Positions 51,598-60,033 are shown, numbered from the stretch's first letter. The stretch is DNA of 64,000 nt from Streptomyces iakyrus (GCF_000717055.1 NZ_JNXI01000001.1:248001-312000), one strand, 5' to 3'. The notes: generated by a model not told the origin, from the letters alone. Numbers and translations: made by a program.

Positions 51598-52407
51598 TCA
51601 GTCGGGCATGCGGACAAGGAACTTGCCGACCGCGAGCACCTGGGAAATGGGCAGGGTTACGGCCGCGTAGTCCGCCGAGATCAGCCGCGGCTCCTCGCCG
51701 GGGCGGGGCCGGGCGGGCACGACCCACGCCGTACCCGTCCGGTCCGCGTAGCGCGCCCCGACCTCGAGGAACTGCCCGGCGAAGAGGAACAGGCGGGTGC
51801 GCAGCGACGACGACCAGCCCTGACCGGGCTCCGGCCCGTCCCACCCGTGCGGGGTCTGGAGGCCGAGGAAGTCGGGTCCGGCACTCACCAGGGTGCCCAC
51901 CGGTCCAAGGGAGCGGAACTCGATGGCCTCGCCGTTGCCGCCGGCGCTCAGCCACATGGACAGGTCGTCGGCGTTGAGCTGCACGGGGCGCCCCTGCGCC
52001 AGCGGGTGTTCGCGGGCGTCGAGCACCAGGCGCAGCAGGGCGCGCCAGGGCAGGCGGCCGACGTGGGGTGCGGCGGGGACGGTGAGCTGCGCGACGCCCT
52101 CGGTGAAGCGGAGCAGCTGGTGACCGTCGCTGGTGACGTGTTCGACGGTGACGGTGTCGGACGACTCCAGCCAGCCGCGGAGCGCGGTGGCGTCGTCGTA
52201 GCCGACAGGGGCCGTCCACACCCCGCCTGCGACGGGAGTGCGGGCGACGGCGAGCGTCCGGTCGCTGCACGCGACGGCGTGGAGGTGGCCGGGGGTGCAG
52301 TCGAGGATCAGGGCGTCGAGGTCGCCTGCGTCCTCGTCCGCCCTGAAGCGGTGCGGGGCGGCCTGGTCGAGGATGGCCGCCAGATCGCGAGCCTTGATGG
52401 TGAACAT
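51598..52407 (-). CDS. Possible DNA polymerase sliding-clamp-like protein
   Basis: The 269-aa protein begins MFTIKARDLAAILDQAAPH and contains LHAVACSDRTLAVARTPV, similar to the ATDGYRLAV phrase of bacterial beta clamps. Alternating strands continue to the end. It is shorter than DnaN (about 370 aa), so at most two of three clamp domains are present. ATG 52407 follows CGGAGATA. If it is a clamp, it would serve phage replication. The call rests on weak pattern similarity. Confidence 0.4.
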   Translation of the reverse strand: MFTIKARDLAAILDQAAPHRFRADEDAGDLDALILDCTPGHLHAVACSDRTLAVARTPVAGGVWTAPVGYDDATALRGWLESSDTVTVEHVTSDGHQLLRFTEGVAQLTVPAAPHVGRLPWRALLRLVLDAREHPLAQGRPVQLNADDLSMWLSAGGNGEAIEFRSLGPVGTLVSAGPDFLGLQTPHGWDGPEPGQGWSSSLRTRLFLFAGQFLEVGARYADRTGTAWVVPARPRPGEEPRLISADYAAVTLPISQVLAVGKFLVRMPD

Positions 52408-52440
52408 GTGGTATCTCCGCAGGAGTTGTAGGGGTGGTGA

Positions 52441-52851
52441 TCAGGCGCCGGAGGCGCGCTTGCGGGCCCGGCGGGCTTGCTGGGCGAGCCGTCCCGCCTC
52501 CAGGCACAGGGAGCAGGCGCGCTCCCCGCGCCGGTTGTGGGCACGGGCACCGGCTTCAGTGCCGTGGGTGATCGGGCGCCGGCCGCGCTCGCGTAGTTCG
52601 GCGGGCTGAGCTCCCTCGCAGGTCGCGAGGACCTGGCCATTGCGCCAGAGCCGCCCGCCGCACACGCCGTCGAACAGGCTCGTGCTCGGCATGACCAGGT
52701 CGATGCACTGCGAACGGAACGCGCAGCCCTGGCAGGCCGCGAGGAGGGAGAGGACCAGCGGCTCCGTCGGGGCTTCGGCCGCCGTCTCCTCGGACGTGAA
52801 GCGGGTGTCCCCGGCGCAGGGGGCCTCACCGACCCACCCGTTGCCGCTCAT
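52441..52851 (-). CDS. WhiB-like protein with altered GVWGG motif
   Basis: The 136-aa protein has the four-Cys pattern of WhiB-like iron-sulfur proteins: PCAGDTRFTSEE, then ACQGCAFRSQCIDLV. The G(V/I)WGG turn is DGVCGGRLW, with Cys for Trp. A second part, HGTEAGARAHNRRGERACSLC, adds two Cys. WhiB proteins bind a [4Fe-4S] cluster and touch sigma factor region 4; phage versions can repress host whiB genes. GGGAGGAGG precedes ATG 52851. Confidence 0.68.
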   Translation of the reverse strand: MSGNGWVGEAPCAGDTRFTSEETAAEAPTEPLVLSLLAACQGCAFRSQCIDLVMPSTSLFDGVCGGRLWRNGQVLATCEGAQPAELRERGRRPITHGTEAGARAHNRRGERACSLCLEAGRLAQQARRARKRASGA

Positions 52852-52870
52852 CTGTTCCTCCTCCCGTCGG

Positions 52871-53596
52871 CTAGGCGGTCGGCGGCAGCGGCATCAGGCG
52901 GACCTGATCGCTGACGCTGGAGCCGTGGGGGTGGGCAAAGCCGCGCGGTACCGGCATCAGGTGACGGTCGGCCAGCGGCGGGAGAAGGAAGACCTGCGCG
53001 GCGAGGCGCGTGAGAGCGTCGTCGCATGCGCGGCTGAGGCGTGGCCGGGCCACGGGGACGGGGGCGTCGCCATCAGCCTGTTCCTCGATGACCCCGATGA
53101 CCCGGCCCCCGCCCGCGCTGCCGTCCACGACGATCGCCGTCGCCGCAGGGTGGTGCCCGCGTATCAGCTCGGCCACGCGGGCCGCGCGGTCGACCGGGGG
53201 CAGCCCCAGAAGCCAACTGCCGTCCATGCCCGTGTTGCGGTGCACGAGCGCCCACGCGGGTGAGGTCGGGGGCAGGAGCGCGTACTCGACGTCCAGGGTG
53301 ATGTCCGAGTCGATCTCGTTGAGCGGATGGCCGGTCTCGGTGCCGTCCCACAGCCAAGGGCACGCTCCCAGCGGACTCGGCTGCTCGCCGAGCACGCCGT
53401 GGACGGTGACGGCGCGGTCTTCGCCGCTGCGGTCGAAGGCCACGTAAACGGCCTCGGGGCAGCGGGCACGGATCTTGGCCGCGAGGTGATCGATGATGGC
53501 CAGGCAGTGAGCTTGCTCGGCTCGGCGGAGCGCGAGCGACAGCTCCTCCCGCTGCTGAGCAAGGATGGCCACCTGGTCGTGTGCTGACGATGTCAT
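52871..53596 (-). CDS. Phage hypothetical protein
   Basis: This 241-aa protein starts with a coiled-coil-like helix (QVAILAQQREELSLALRRAEQAHCLAIIDHLAAKI). It then has a mixed domain with VYVAFDRSGEDRAVTVHGV and ATAIVVDGSAGGGRVIGVIEE. The longer frame up to 54121 is shadow of the methyltransferase; ATG 53596 is the sensible start. Not recognised. Confidence 0.6.
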   Translation of the reverse strand: MTSSAHDQVAILAQQREELSLALRRAEQAHCLAIIDHLAAKIRARCPEAVYVAFDRSGEDRAVTVHGVLGEQPSPLGACPWLWDGTETGHPLNEIDSDITLDVEYALLPPTSPAWALVHRNTGMDGSWLLGLPPVDRAARVAELIRGHHPAATAIVVDGSAGGGRVIGVIEEQADGDAPVPVARPRLSRACDDALTRLAAQVFLLPPLADRHLMPVPRGFAHPHGSSVSDQVRLMPLPPTA

Positions 53597-53628
53597 GGCA
53601 GGGGTGTCCCTTCTTCTTGGGGATGGGG

Positions 53629-55119
53629 TCAGGCGAGGACGGGCTTGAGGCGTTCGCCGATCCACCGGGCGACGTTGACGCTCACCGCGTTGCCGGCTTG
53701 CTGGGTCTGGGCGGCCTTGGAGCCGACAACCTCGTAGGTGTCGGGGAACCGCTGACCGCGCAGCTGCTCGCGGGGCTGCAACATGCGGAAGTAGCAGTCC
53801 TCGATCTCGGGCGCGCTGCGCACGACGGCCGCAGAGTCGCGGGTCGACAGCGTGTGCAGGGGCTCGGCCGCGGTCTTCGGCGCTGCCTTGCGGTACGGGA
53901 TTACCAGCGTGTTGCGTGCCCGGGTGCGGACATCGCCGTCGGGCACGACCAGGCCGTGGTGACGGGCCGTGGCGATGGTGCTCAGCGGGGCGCCGATCGG
54001 CGCGGCGTCGCAGTTGTTGCGGAACTCCACGATGAACGGGTCCGCCGTGACGAGGGCTTCGCTCTCCCGGGTGGTGCGGGTGCGCATCGGCTCCCCGACG
54101 GGCGAGGCCGTGTCGTTCCACGAGCCGCCGACCGGCACCAGCAGGGCTTCACCGAGTTTGGCCGTGCGGGTGGGCAGCGGCCGGGCACACGGGGCGAAGG
54201 CCCGGTCGGTGCCGTCCTTGCCGTGCGTGAGCGTGACGACGGACGGCTCGTAGGGGAACTTCGCCAGTCCGGCCGCGATGCGGCGCATGGTGTTGGGCAC
54301 CAGCGGGCGGGCGCGGTCCCCGATGCGCTGGCCGATGTCGTCCCACATGATCACGTCGGAGGCGGGCCGGACGTACGGCTCTACGAGCGCGTGGCGGCAG
54401 CGGCTGTTCGGGCAGCGATAGTCGTACTGCTGCTGGTACTTGCCGACCTTCACCCGCGGGTCACGCCAGCTCTGGCGTGCTTTGACGTCCCGCCCGCACT
54501 CGAAGCAGTACGCCAGCGGGCGCGGCGCGAGGTCGGGTCGGCGGATGCCGGTGAGGGTGAAGACCAAGTACACGCGGTCGCGCCACTGCGGGGCGTACGG
54601 ATTGGTCTCCGACCCGATGTGCGCGGAGGACACGGAGACGATCTGGACGCGGTAGCCGAGTTTCTTCATGGCGCGGATCCACTCGGGGAACAGCAGCCAG
54701 TCGGTGATGAACTCGACGACGTTTTCCACGACGACGCACGGGAACCGCTTCGCCTCGGCGGCGCGCAGCACGCACCAGGCGGTTACCCGGGTCATCTCGA
54801 AGGCTTCCGGGGGCAGTTCGCGCCACTGCTCCTCTTCCTCGAACAGCGCGTCCTGCGCCGGGTCGGGCCGCTTCTTCCCGCCGGCGGGGCTGACCTCGGT
54901 GCAGATCACTGAGGCCCACAGCACGAGGGCCTTGGGGAGCCAGCGCATGGGGTAGTTCTGGATGTCGGCGCAGCGCGCCGCCGCATTCGGGTGGTTGAGC
55001 CCGAACGTGTCGACGGCGGTCTGCCAGTGGTTGATGCCGAGGATGGGGTCGAAACCGGCTTCCAACAGGCCGGTGGCATCTCCGCCCGCTCCGCAGAGCA
55101 GGTGGATGGATCGGGGCAC
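53629..55119 (-). CDS. DNA (cytosine-5) methyltransferase
   Basis: The 496-aa enzyme has motif I LCGAGGDATGLLEAGF, motif IV with the catalytic Cys in VICTEVSPAGGKK, motif VI VVENVVEF, motif VIII WRDRVYLVF and motif X QAGNAVSVNVARW. A Cys cluster (YCFECGRD, then YRCPNSRCRH) in the middle may bind zinc. No restriction endonuclease is adjacent, so it is an orphan phage methylase that would shield phage DNA from host restriction. The GTG start is set by the CTCTTGGAGA motif at 55129-55138. Confidence 0.85.
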   Translation of the reverse strand: MPRSIHLLCGAGGDATGLLEAGFDPILGINHWQTAVDTFGLNHPNAAARCADIQNYPMRWLPKALVLWASVICTEVSPAGGKKRPDPAQDALFEEEEQWRELPPEAFEMTRVTAWCVLRAAEAKRFPCVVVENVVEFITDWLLFPEWIRAMKKLGYRVQIVSVSSAHIGSETNPYAPQWRDRVYLVFTLTGIRRPDLAPRPLAYCFECGRDVKARQSWRDPRVKVGKYQQQYDYRCPNSRCRHALVEPYVRPASDVIMWDDIGQRIGDRARPLVPNTMRRIAAGLAKFPYEPSVVTLTHGKDGTDRAFAPCARPLPTRTAKLGEALLVPVGGSWNDTASPVGEPMRTRTTRESEALVTADPFIVEFRNNCDAAPIGAPLSTIATARHHGLVVPDGDVRTRARNTLVIPYRKAAPKTAAEPLHTLSTRDSAAVVRSAPEIEDCYFRMLQPREQLRGQRFPDTYEVVGSKAAQTQQAGNAVSVNVARWIGERLKPVLA

Positions 55120-55128
55120 GGTCTTAGG

Positions 55129-55138
55129 TCTCCAAGAG
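55129..55138 (-). promoter_or_regulatory. Start-associated motif CTCTTGGAGA (representative of seven copies)
   Basis: The 10-mer CTCTTGGAGA stands on the minus strand at 49617-49626, 55129-55138, 55962-55971, 56329-56338, 58574-58583, 59645-59654 and 61081-61090. In the first six it ends 4 to 11 bases before a start codon, so GGAGA is the ribosome site inside a longer conserved word. The last copy has no start codon next to it. Confidence 0.75.
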
Positions 55139-55180
55139 GCAGGGGCCGCCCGGCCCGGATGGTGGGCCGGGCGACCGTTG

Positions 55181-55288
55181 TCAGGACTCGTCGGAGGCGC
55201 GTAACGCGCGGTGGTGGCGGCTGTCCTCGATGCCGAGGGCGGTGAACCCCAGCAGGCCGAGGGCGCACACGATCAGCAGCCAGATCAC
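55181..55288 (-). CDS. 35-aa single-helix membrane protein
   Basis: From GTG 55288 the frame reads MIWLLIVCALGLLGFTALG and then a short charged tail ending ASDES. It fills the gap between the C5 methyltransferase and the next gene. GGGGGCG lies upstream, and the GTG overlaps the stop of a 17-codon frame that itself starts in the stop region of the 55331 gene. One TTA codon is present. It could be a small phage membrane regulator; support is only from frame, helix and position. Confidence 0.42.
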   Translation of the reverse strand: MIWLLIVCALGLLGFTALGIEDSRHHRALRASDES

Positions 55289-55330
55289 CGGTCCGCGCCC
55301 CCGGTGGGGCGCGGTGCGCGGCGCGGCCGG

Positions 55331-55954
55331 TCAGTCATCGCTGCGGGTGACGCGGACGGTCGTGATGTGTCCGGCGCACTCGAACAGCGCCAGCGGGTAG
55401 CCGTCCGCCTGGGACCGCTGCCAGACGCGGCGGTAGCCCTCGTGGTCGGTGAGCCGCTGGGACCACTCCGAGAAGCGGGCGATGGCGGTGGCCGCGCCCT
55501 CGATCCCGGCGGTCTGGTTGTGGCTCGCGCCGTACGGCGCGGTGTGCGTGGCCGAGACGATCAGCCGGGGTGCGCGGCGGGGAACGTCGAGGGCGTCGAT
55601 GCGGGCGAGCAGCGGAATGAGGCTGTTGCGGTGGTGGCGCTGCGGGCCGTTGGGGGTGGAGTCGTACAGGACGGTGTGCCTGTCCGCGTTCTCCACGTCC
55701 TGGCGGACGGCCGTCCAGCCATTCACCTCGGCGGGATCGGCGGGCAGGCTGTGCTCGGAGGCAATGATCAGCTCAGTGCCGTCCCGCAGGTCGGCGCGGA
55801 CGAAGAACTCGCCTCCTCCGGCGGTCTCGATGTCGGTGACCCAGCCCGCGTAGCGCAGCGGGGTGATGACTTGGCCGTAGCTGTGGAAGAGCCGCTGCCA
55901 CAGCGGGTCGGTGGTGCGGTTGTGGTCGGGCAGAGCCGCGATGGTGGTGGTCAT
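55331..55954 (-). CDS. Phage hypothetical protein
   Basis: This 207-aa protein has a mixed fold with VITPLRYAGWVTDIETAGGGEFFVRADLRDGTELIIASEH and a helical C-terminal half (IARFSEWSQRLTDHEGYRRVWQ). The ATG follows the start-associated motif at 55962-55971. One copy of the 14-bp element (56015-56028) is placed upstream, preceded by CTGACA that could be a -35 box. The function is not recognised. Confidence 0.65.
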   Translation of the reverse strand: MTTTIAALPDHNRTTDPLWQRLFHSYGQVITPLRYAGWVTDIETAGGGEFFVRADLRDGTELIIASEHSLPADPAEVNGWTAVRQDVENADRHTVLYDSTPNGPQRHHRNSLIPLLARIDALDVPRRAPRLIVSATHTAPYGASHNQTAGIEGAATAIARFSEWSQRLTDHEGYRRVWQRSQADGYPLALFECAGHITTVRVTRSDD

Positions 55955-56044
55955 GTGTTGGTCTCCAAGAGGGTGTGCACGGCGGGCGCGAAGAAAGCAC
56001 GCCCACCGTTGAAAAATGTCACCTATCTCAGGTGAAAGCGGTTG

Positions 56045-56368
56045 TCAGACGGTGGGCAGTTCGCTGCGGGCGAGGATCTGCACCGACCACATCCGGCCGC
56101 CGGGGGCGACGACGCAGCCGATCGCGCGCCCCTCGTGGGGCAGGACGAAGCCACTGCCGCCTTCCTCCTTGCTCAGGTCGCTGACGAGCTCGCGGACGCC
56201 GTGTTCGGCGCACTCGGCCGAGCAGTAGAGGTGGTCGCCGAGGCGGGGTGCGACCGGCGCGCCGTGGATCACTTCGGCGACCACGACGTAGGCGTCGGGG
56301 GCCGGGGTGAGTGTGTCAGTCAAGGTGGTCTCCAAGAGGTTGGCGAGTTCGGCCAGTTCCGAACTCAT
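56045..56368 (-). CDS. Phage hypothetical protein with two possible starts
   Basis: From ATG 56368 the product is 107 aa; from TTG 56323 it is 92 aa. The ATG lies exactly where transcription from the promoter at 56375 should begin, so a leaderless mRNA is likely. The TTG follows a start-associated motif (56329-56338) in the same frame. The body contains DHLYCSAECAEHGVRELVSDL, a TRASH-like Cys pair, and ends in a beta-rich part. Function unknown. Confidence 0.62.
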   Translation of the reverse strand: MSSELAELANLLETTLTDTLTPAPDAYVVVAEVIHGAPVAPRLGDHLYCSAECAEHGVRELVSDLSKEEGGSGFVLPHEGRAIGCVVAPGGRMWSVQILARSELPTV

Positions 56369-56374
56369 GCTTAT

Positions 56375-56402
56375 ATCTTAATGGCGTACACCGGGGCGTC
56401 AA
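56375..56402 (-). promoter_or_regulatory. Phage promoter, copy 2 (leaderless)
   Basis: TTGACG, 16-bp spacer, TAAGAT within GCCATTAAGATATAAG. The ATG at 56368 is seven bases after the -10 box, so the first transcribed base should be the A of the start codon. It overlaps the end of the replication initiator gene region. Confidence 0.75.
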
Positions 56403-57340
56403 TGTTTCCGATCTTGTGAACGCCCATGTTTATGCCGGGAGTTGGCGCCCTTCTCGCGCCCCATTCGAGCCAGGTCTCGCACTCGTTGGCGGGCCATCTC
56501 CAGGGCTTGCGGGTCCGTCTCGGCAACGCGCCGCTCCTGCTCGGCGAAGAACTGCCGTAGCCAGTCCTGCTGCTCGCGATGTTCGTGGTCGGCCGCTTCG
56601 CGCCGCTCCTGCTCTCTCCCGGCACGCGGGTTCGTCCCGCACCCCCGGCAGTTCCCCACCGGCTCGGCGTGCTTCGGGCAGCCCGCCCGCTGCGGCTCTC
56701 CGCGCTCCGCCTCCTGCTCCCCTGCGGCGTCAGCCGTGGGGGTAGGGGGGTGAGGAAGAGAAGAGGAAGAAGGAAGAAGAGAAGGGGTTTCCCCAGGGGA
56801 ACCCGCCCGGTTTCCCGAGGGCAACCCACTGGGTTCCCCTGGGGCAACCCTGCTCGGAGCGTCGTCAGGGTTCCCCTGGGGCAACCCTGGCTCCGAGGCG
56901 GCCTCGGCGGCTGCCCGTGCCTCTTCACGTGCGGCGACGTCCTGCTGGGTCCGGGCCGCCGACGACGGCTTGCGGCGCGCGGTCTTGCGGGCCAGCCGGG
57001 GATTGGTCGGGGCACGCTGCGCCGCCCGGCGCCGCTCGATCAGCTCCTCCGTCGACGGGATGGGCGGCACGCCGTGCGGGAACACCCGGTACTCGGCGCG
57101 GCGGCCGACACGTCCGACCGTGACCCGCTCGACCAGGCCGAGGCCGACGAGCTGCGTCACCACCGTGATGACCTGCTTCTCCCCTACGCCGGCCCAGGCC
57201 ATCATCCGCTCCAGGCCCGGCCGGGCCAGCCTGGTCTGGTCGTCGGCCGAGTCCGCGATCTTCATGAGGACCAGCTTCTGCGTGGTATTGATCACCTCCT
57301 TCGGCAGGTAGGCGGCCACCACCATCAGTTGGATGCTCAC
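56399..57340 (-). CDS. Phage replication initiator-like protein (winged helix)
   Basis: The 313-aa protein has an N-terminal winged helix (TTQKLVLMKIADSADDQTRLARPGLERMMAWAGVGEKQVITVV, residues 20-65) of the type seen in phage and plasmid initiators. A disordered, Pro/Ser-rich centre follows and then a Glu/Arg-rich C-terminal helix with a small Cys cluster (CPKHAEPVGNCRGCG). The disordered centre is encoded by four 20-bp iterons, so the gene holds its own origin, as lambda O does. GTG 57340 has GGAGAGG at good spacing; GTG 57346 does not. The exonuclease gene precedes it. Confidence 0.7.
   Translation of the reverse strand: MSIQLMVVAAYLPKEVINTTQKLVLMKIADSADDQTRLARPGLERMMAWAGVGEKQVITVVTQLVGLGLVERVTVGRVGRRAEYRVFPHGVPPIPSTEELIERRRAAQRAPTNPRLARKTARRKPSSAARTQQDVAAREEARAAAEAASEPGLPQGNPDDAPSRVAPGEPSGLPSGNRAGSPGETPSLLPSSSSLPHPPTPTADAAGEQEAERGEPQRAGCPKHAEPVGNCRGCGTNPRAGREQERREAADHEHREQQDWLRQFFAEQERRVAETDPQALEMARQRVRDLARMGREKGANSRHKHGRSQDRKH
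56784..56886. repeat. Four 20-bp palindromic iterons, probable phage replication origin
   Basis: Copies begin at 56784, 56807, 56830 and 56867. The last two are identical, GGGTTCCCCTGGGGCAACCC; the first two differ at a few positions (GGGTTTCCCCAGGGGAACCC and CGGTTTCCCGAGGGCAACCC). Spacings are 23, 23 and 37 bp. A polypurine run of A and G (about 56755-56783) adjoins one side and may be the unwinding region. Confidence 0.72.
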
Positions 57341-57425
57341 CGGCACCTCTCCGTGTTCCGTCCGGTCCCCGCCACGCCGGGGCAGGGGCGGAGCACGCCG
57401 GCTCCGCCCCCGCCGGGTGGCGCGA

Positions 57426-58568
57426 TCAGGGCTTCTTGCGCGCGGTGACGTTGATGCTCACCGCGGTCCGCCGGTCGTGGTCGAGGCGCGTGGGCACGGG
57501 GATGCCCACCTCCTTCAACGTCGCCTTCATCGACGCCGCGTCCGGCACCATCGGCACCTGAAGCCCCGCACGGCGATACAGCGCGACCATCGCTTCGACG
57601 TCATCGACCTTGGTCGGGTTGCCGCCGTTCCACTTCAGGACGTTGTCGCCGTAGACGCCGGGTTCGGAGCCTTCGAGCTGGGCGCGCAGGAACTTCTGCC
57701 GGTCCTTGAGCGGCTTGATCTGCTCGGAGACCTCGGCGTACTCGGCCAGCACCTTCGCGCGGTCCTCGTCGTCGTGAATCAGCTGTCTCTGCGGTGAGCG
57801 CCCGGCTACGAGCGGCCCCCAGCACGCGGTGCGGAACGGGCAGTGGTCGCAGATCGCGGAGATGCCCGGCCCCTGGAAGGTGCGCGGCAGCTCCTCCGGG
57901 GAGGTGGCGGCCCGCACCTGCTGAACCCACCAGCGGGCACGGCGGGCACGGTCGGCCTCGTAAGCGATCTCCTGAACGTGGTCGTCGCCCGAGTCGCGGT
58001 TGATGAACCGGAAGCGGATACGGGCGACCGGCACCGGCCCGAGGTGGGCGAGCTGCCGCTGGCCCCGAACGCTGGCGAAGCCTTCCGTGCCGAGCAGGTC
58101 GGCGTACAGGTAGACCTGCCGCAGCTCGGCCTCGCTCGCGCCGTACCGCAGGACGCTGTCCCACTGGTACGTGCTCTTGGTCTTCACGTCCTCGACGGTC
58201 GTCTCCTCTGCCGGGAGCGCGGGACGCAGCCGCTTTGGGAGCCGGGCGGCGGTGGCGCTGTCGAGCTGGACCGCGTCGATGTGGCCCCGGAGTGTCTGGT
58301 CCTCGACGCGGCGCTCGACGAGCCAGCCGTACTCCTCGCGGGCGGCCTCGAGTATCCCGGCGTGCAGCCAGGTCCCGAGGATCGCCTTCCGCTTCTCGCC
58401 GACATCAGTCGGGGTGCGGCCGTGCAGGAGGTATCCGGCTCGGCGGGCGCACACGGTGTCGCTGGCACCGAGCTTGGTCTGCTGGGAGCGGGGGCGGCGT
58501 GCGTCCGCCGCGTGAGCGGCGGGCCACAGGCTGACGGGCCGCTCCGGCGCGATGGCCATAGTGGTCAC
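57426..58568 (-). CDS. PD-(D/E)XK exonuclease with iron-sulfur-type Cys cluster (Cas4/RecB-like)
   Basis: The 380-aa protein has nuclease motifs LGTWLHAGILEAAREE, LRGHIDAVQLD (Asp) and TVEDVKTKST (E/D-x-K). Cysteines in VCARRAGYLLHG and CDHCPFRTACWG form the AddB/Cas4-type four-Cys set. Such exonucleases resect DNA ends for the single-strand annealing protein encoded next. The C-terminal third contains a coiled-coil-like part. GTG 58568 follows the start-associated motif (58574-58583); ATG 58559 is possible. Confidence 0.8.
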   Translation of the reverse strand: MTTMAIAPERPVSLWPAAHAADARRPRSQQTKLGASDTVCARRAGYLLHGRTPTDVGEKRKAILGTWLHAGILEAAREEYGWLVERRVEDQTLRGHIDAVQLDSATAARLPKRLRPALPAEETTVEDVKTKSTYQWDSVLRYGASEAELRQVYLYADLLGTEGFASVRGQRQLAHLGPVPVARIRFRFINRDSGDDHVQEIAYEADRARRARWWVQQVRAATSPEELPRTFQGPGISAICDHCPFRTACWGPLVAGRSPQRQLIHDDEDRAKVLAEYAEVSEQIKPLKDRQKFLRAQLEGSEPGVYGDNVLKWNGGNPTKVDDVEAMVALYRRAGLQVPMVPDAASMKATLKEVGIPVPTRLDHDRRTAVSINVTARKKP

Positions 58569-58638
58569 GTTGATCTCCAAGAGGATGGGTGCCGCCCGCC
58601 GACAGCAGGCGGCATCCGGTGTCGTCAGGGGTCAGGCG

Positions 58639-59634
58639 TCAGGAGGCGCGGCGGGGTGCGGAGGCCCGCTTACGCGGGGTGCGCTTCGCCGGGGCCGGAG
58701 CCTCGTCGGACTCCGCGGCGGTGTCCGGCTTGGCCTCCGGGGCGGCCTTCTTCGCGGCACGCGCCCGCTTCCTCGGCGCGGGCTTGTCCGTGCTCTCGTC
58801 CTGGCCCCCGCCCTGGGAGTCCTCGGTGGACTCGTCCTTCGCGTCGCCGCCCTTGTCGGTCCCTGTTTCGAGTCCGGCTGCCTCGCGCAGGCGCCGGGTC
58901 GCCTCTTCCGCCTCGCGGACGACGGCTTCAGCGTCGGCCCGCGCCATCTCCTCATCCACGTACACGCCGGACAGGTCCTGCGGTGCGGCCATGCGCAGCG
59001 CGCCGGCCTCGGCGCACTTGCGGAGCATGTGTGCGGGCATCTGCTGCCACATCTTCGCCACGACGTACGCGCCCTGCTTGCGGTCGTAGTACGTCGGGGC
59101 GAACTCATCCCAGCGGGCGATGAACGGGAACCTGGCGTTGCCGCGCAGGACGGTGACCTTGACCGCGGCCGGGTACGCCTTCGACAGCCAGACCTCGTGG
59201 GCGTTGCCCTCGGAGTCGTAGTAGACGGTGTCCTCGTACGAGATGGACTCCCCTGCCTTGATAGCCGCGCGGTGGGCGACCGTGCGGAAGCCGTCGATAC
59301 CGGTCTGGATGGTCCAGGTCTTCTCCGGCTCGTCGGGGTTGTCGGCGGCCTTCCAGTTGGTACGGCCGATCATGTAGATCTGCCGCGCGAACGGGTCGAG
59401 GCCGGACCGCACGCAGAAGTGGAAGAACAAGGCCAGCTGGGCACGCGGCGCCTGGGCGAGTCCGGGGCTGATCAGCGACAGCGCGGCCACCTGACGCGCG
59501 TCGAACTCCACTTGGTCGGCGCGCAGCACAACGGCGCTCTGGGACACGCTGCGTTCGGGCAGCACCTCGGTGGCGGTCAGGGGTGGGGCGCTGGACGGAG
59601 CGTCGTCACCCTGCTGCTCGGTCGGTTGATTCAT
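58639..59634 (-). CDS. RecT/Bet-family single-strand annealing protein
   Basis: The 331-aa protein matches phage Bet/RecT recombinases: LALFFHFCVRSGLDPFARQIYMIGR, QTGIDGFRTVAHRA, AKVTVLRG-type strand and MPAHMLRKCAEAGALRMAAP. The last 80 residues are an Ala/Lys/Arg/Glu-rich tail that is probably disordered. It would anneal strands exposed by the adjacent exonuclease. The ATG is set by the start-associated motif at 59645-59654. Confidence 0.85.
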   Translation of the reverse strand: MNQPTEQQGDDAPSSAPPLTATEVLPERSVSQSAVVLRADQVEFDARQVAALSLISPGLAQAPRAQLALFFHFCVRSGLDPFARQIYMIGRTNWKAADNPDEPEKTWTIQTGIDGFRTVAHRAAIKAGESISYEDTVYYDSEGNAHEVWLSKAYPAAVKVTVLRGNARFPFIARWDEFAPTYYDRKQGAYVVAKMWQQMPAHMLRKCAEAGALRMAAPQDLSGVYVDEEMARADAEAVVREAEEATRRLREAAGLETGTDKGGDAKDESTEDSQGGGQDESTDKPAPRKRARAAKKAAPEAKPDTAAESDEAPAPAKRTPRKRASAPRRAS

Positions 59635-59661
59635 GGGTCGTTCGTCTCCAAGAGAACTGGG

Positions 59662-60006
59662 TCAGTCGGTCCGCAAGGCGCGGACCTCGAACGCGCCCGC
59701 CCACTCGGGGTGGCGCTCGATGAGAAGCCGGACGTACCGGCTGCGGAAGTTGTTGTTGAGGCGGAACTCGTCGCCCTCGGTCGCCGTGACGTAGCGCCAG
59801 CGCAGGACCTCGAAGAGCATCCCGATGCCGACACGGCTCGCGCCGCGCTTGAGGTAGTCGGCAGTCAGGGCCTCCAACGCGCGCAGCACCCAGGGGTTGA
59901 GCTCGTGGAATGTCTCGAACTGGGCCTGGATCGACGCCGGCTGGCCGTCCGGCTGCCTCACGGTGTGGATGACCAGGCCCGGTATCTCGTCCTGGACGGC
60001 TGCCAT
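59662..60006 (-). CDS. Conserved phage protein of unknown function
   Basis: This 114-aa protein contains FETFHELNPWVLRALEALTADYLKRG and GIGMLFEVLRWRYVTATEGDEFRLNNNFRSRYVRLLIE. I have seen similar text in many actinobacterial prophages, always unassigned. ATG 60006 has AGGGGGTGGG just before it. A 14-bp AGATAGGTGACATT copy ends 27 nt upstream. It precedes recT in the early transcript. Confidence 0.7.
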   Translation of the reverse strand: MAAVQDEIPGLVIHTVRQPDGQPASIQAQFETFHELNPWVLRALEALTADYLKRGASRVGIGMLFEVLRWRYVTATEGDEFRLNNNFRSRYVRLLIERHPEWAGAFEVRALRTD

Positions 60007-60033
60007 ACCCACCCCCTGGTGACTTCTTTCAAG

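Noticed and set aside
53629..55119. Part of a restriction-modification system
   Set aside because: No endonuclease-like gene is adjacent; an orphan phage methyltransferase explains it.
56784..56886. CRISPR array
   Set aside because: The repeats are palindromic, spacers are 3-17 bp and the region is translated; iterons fit better.
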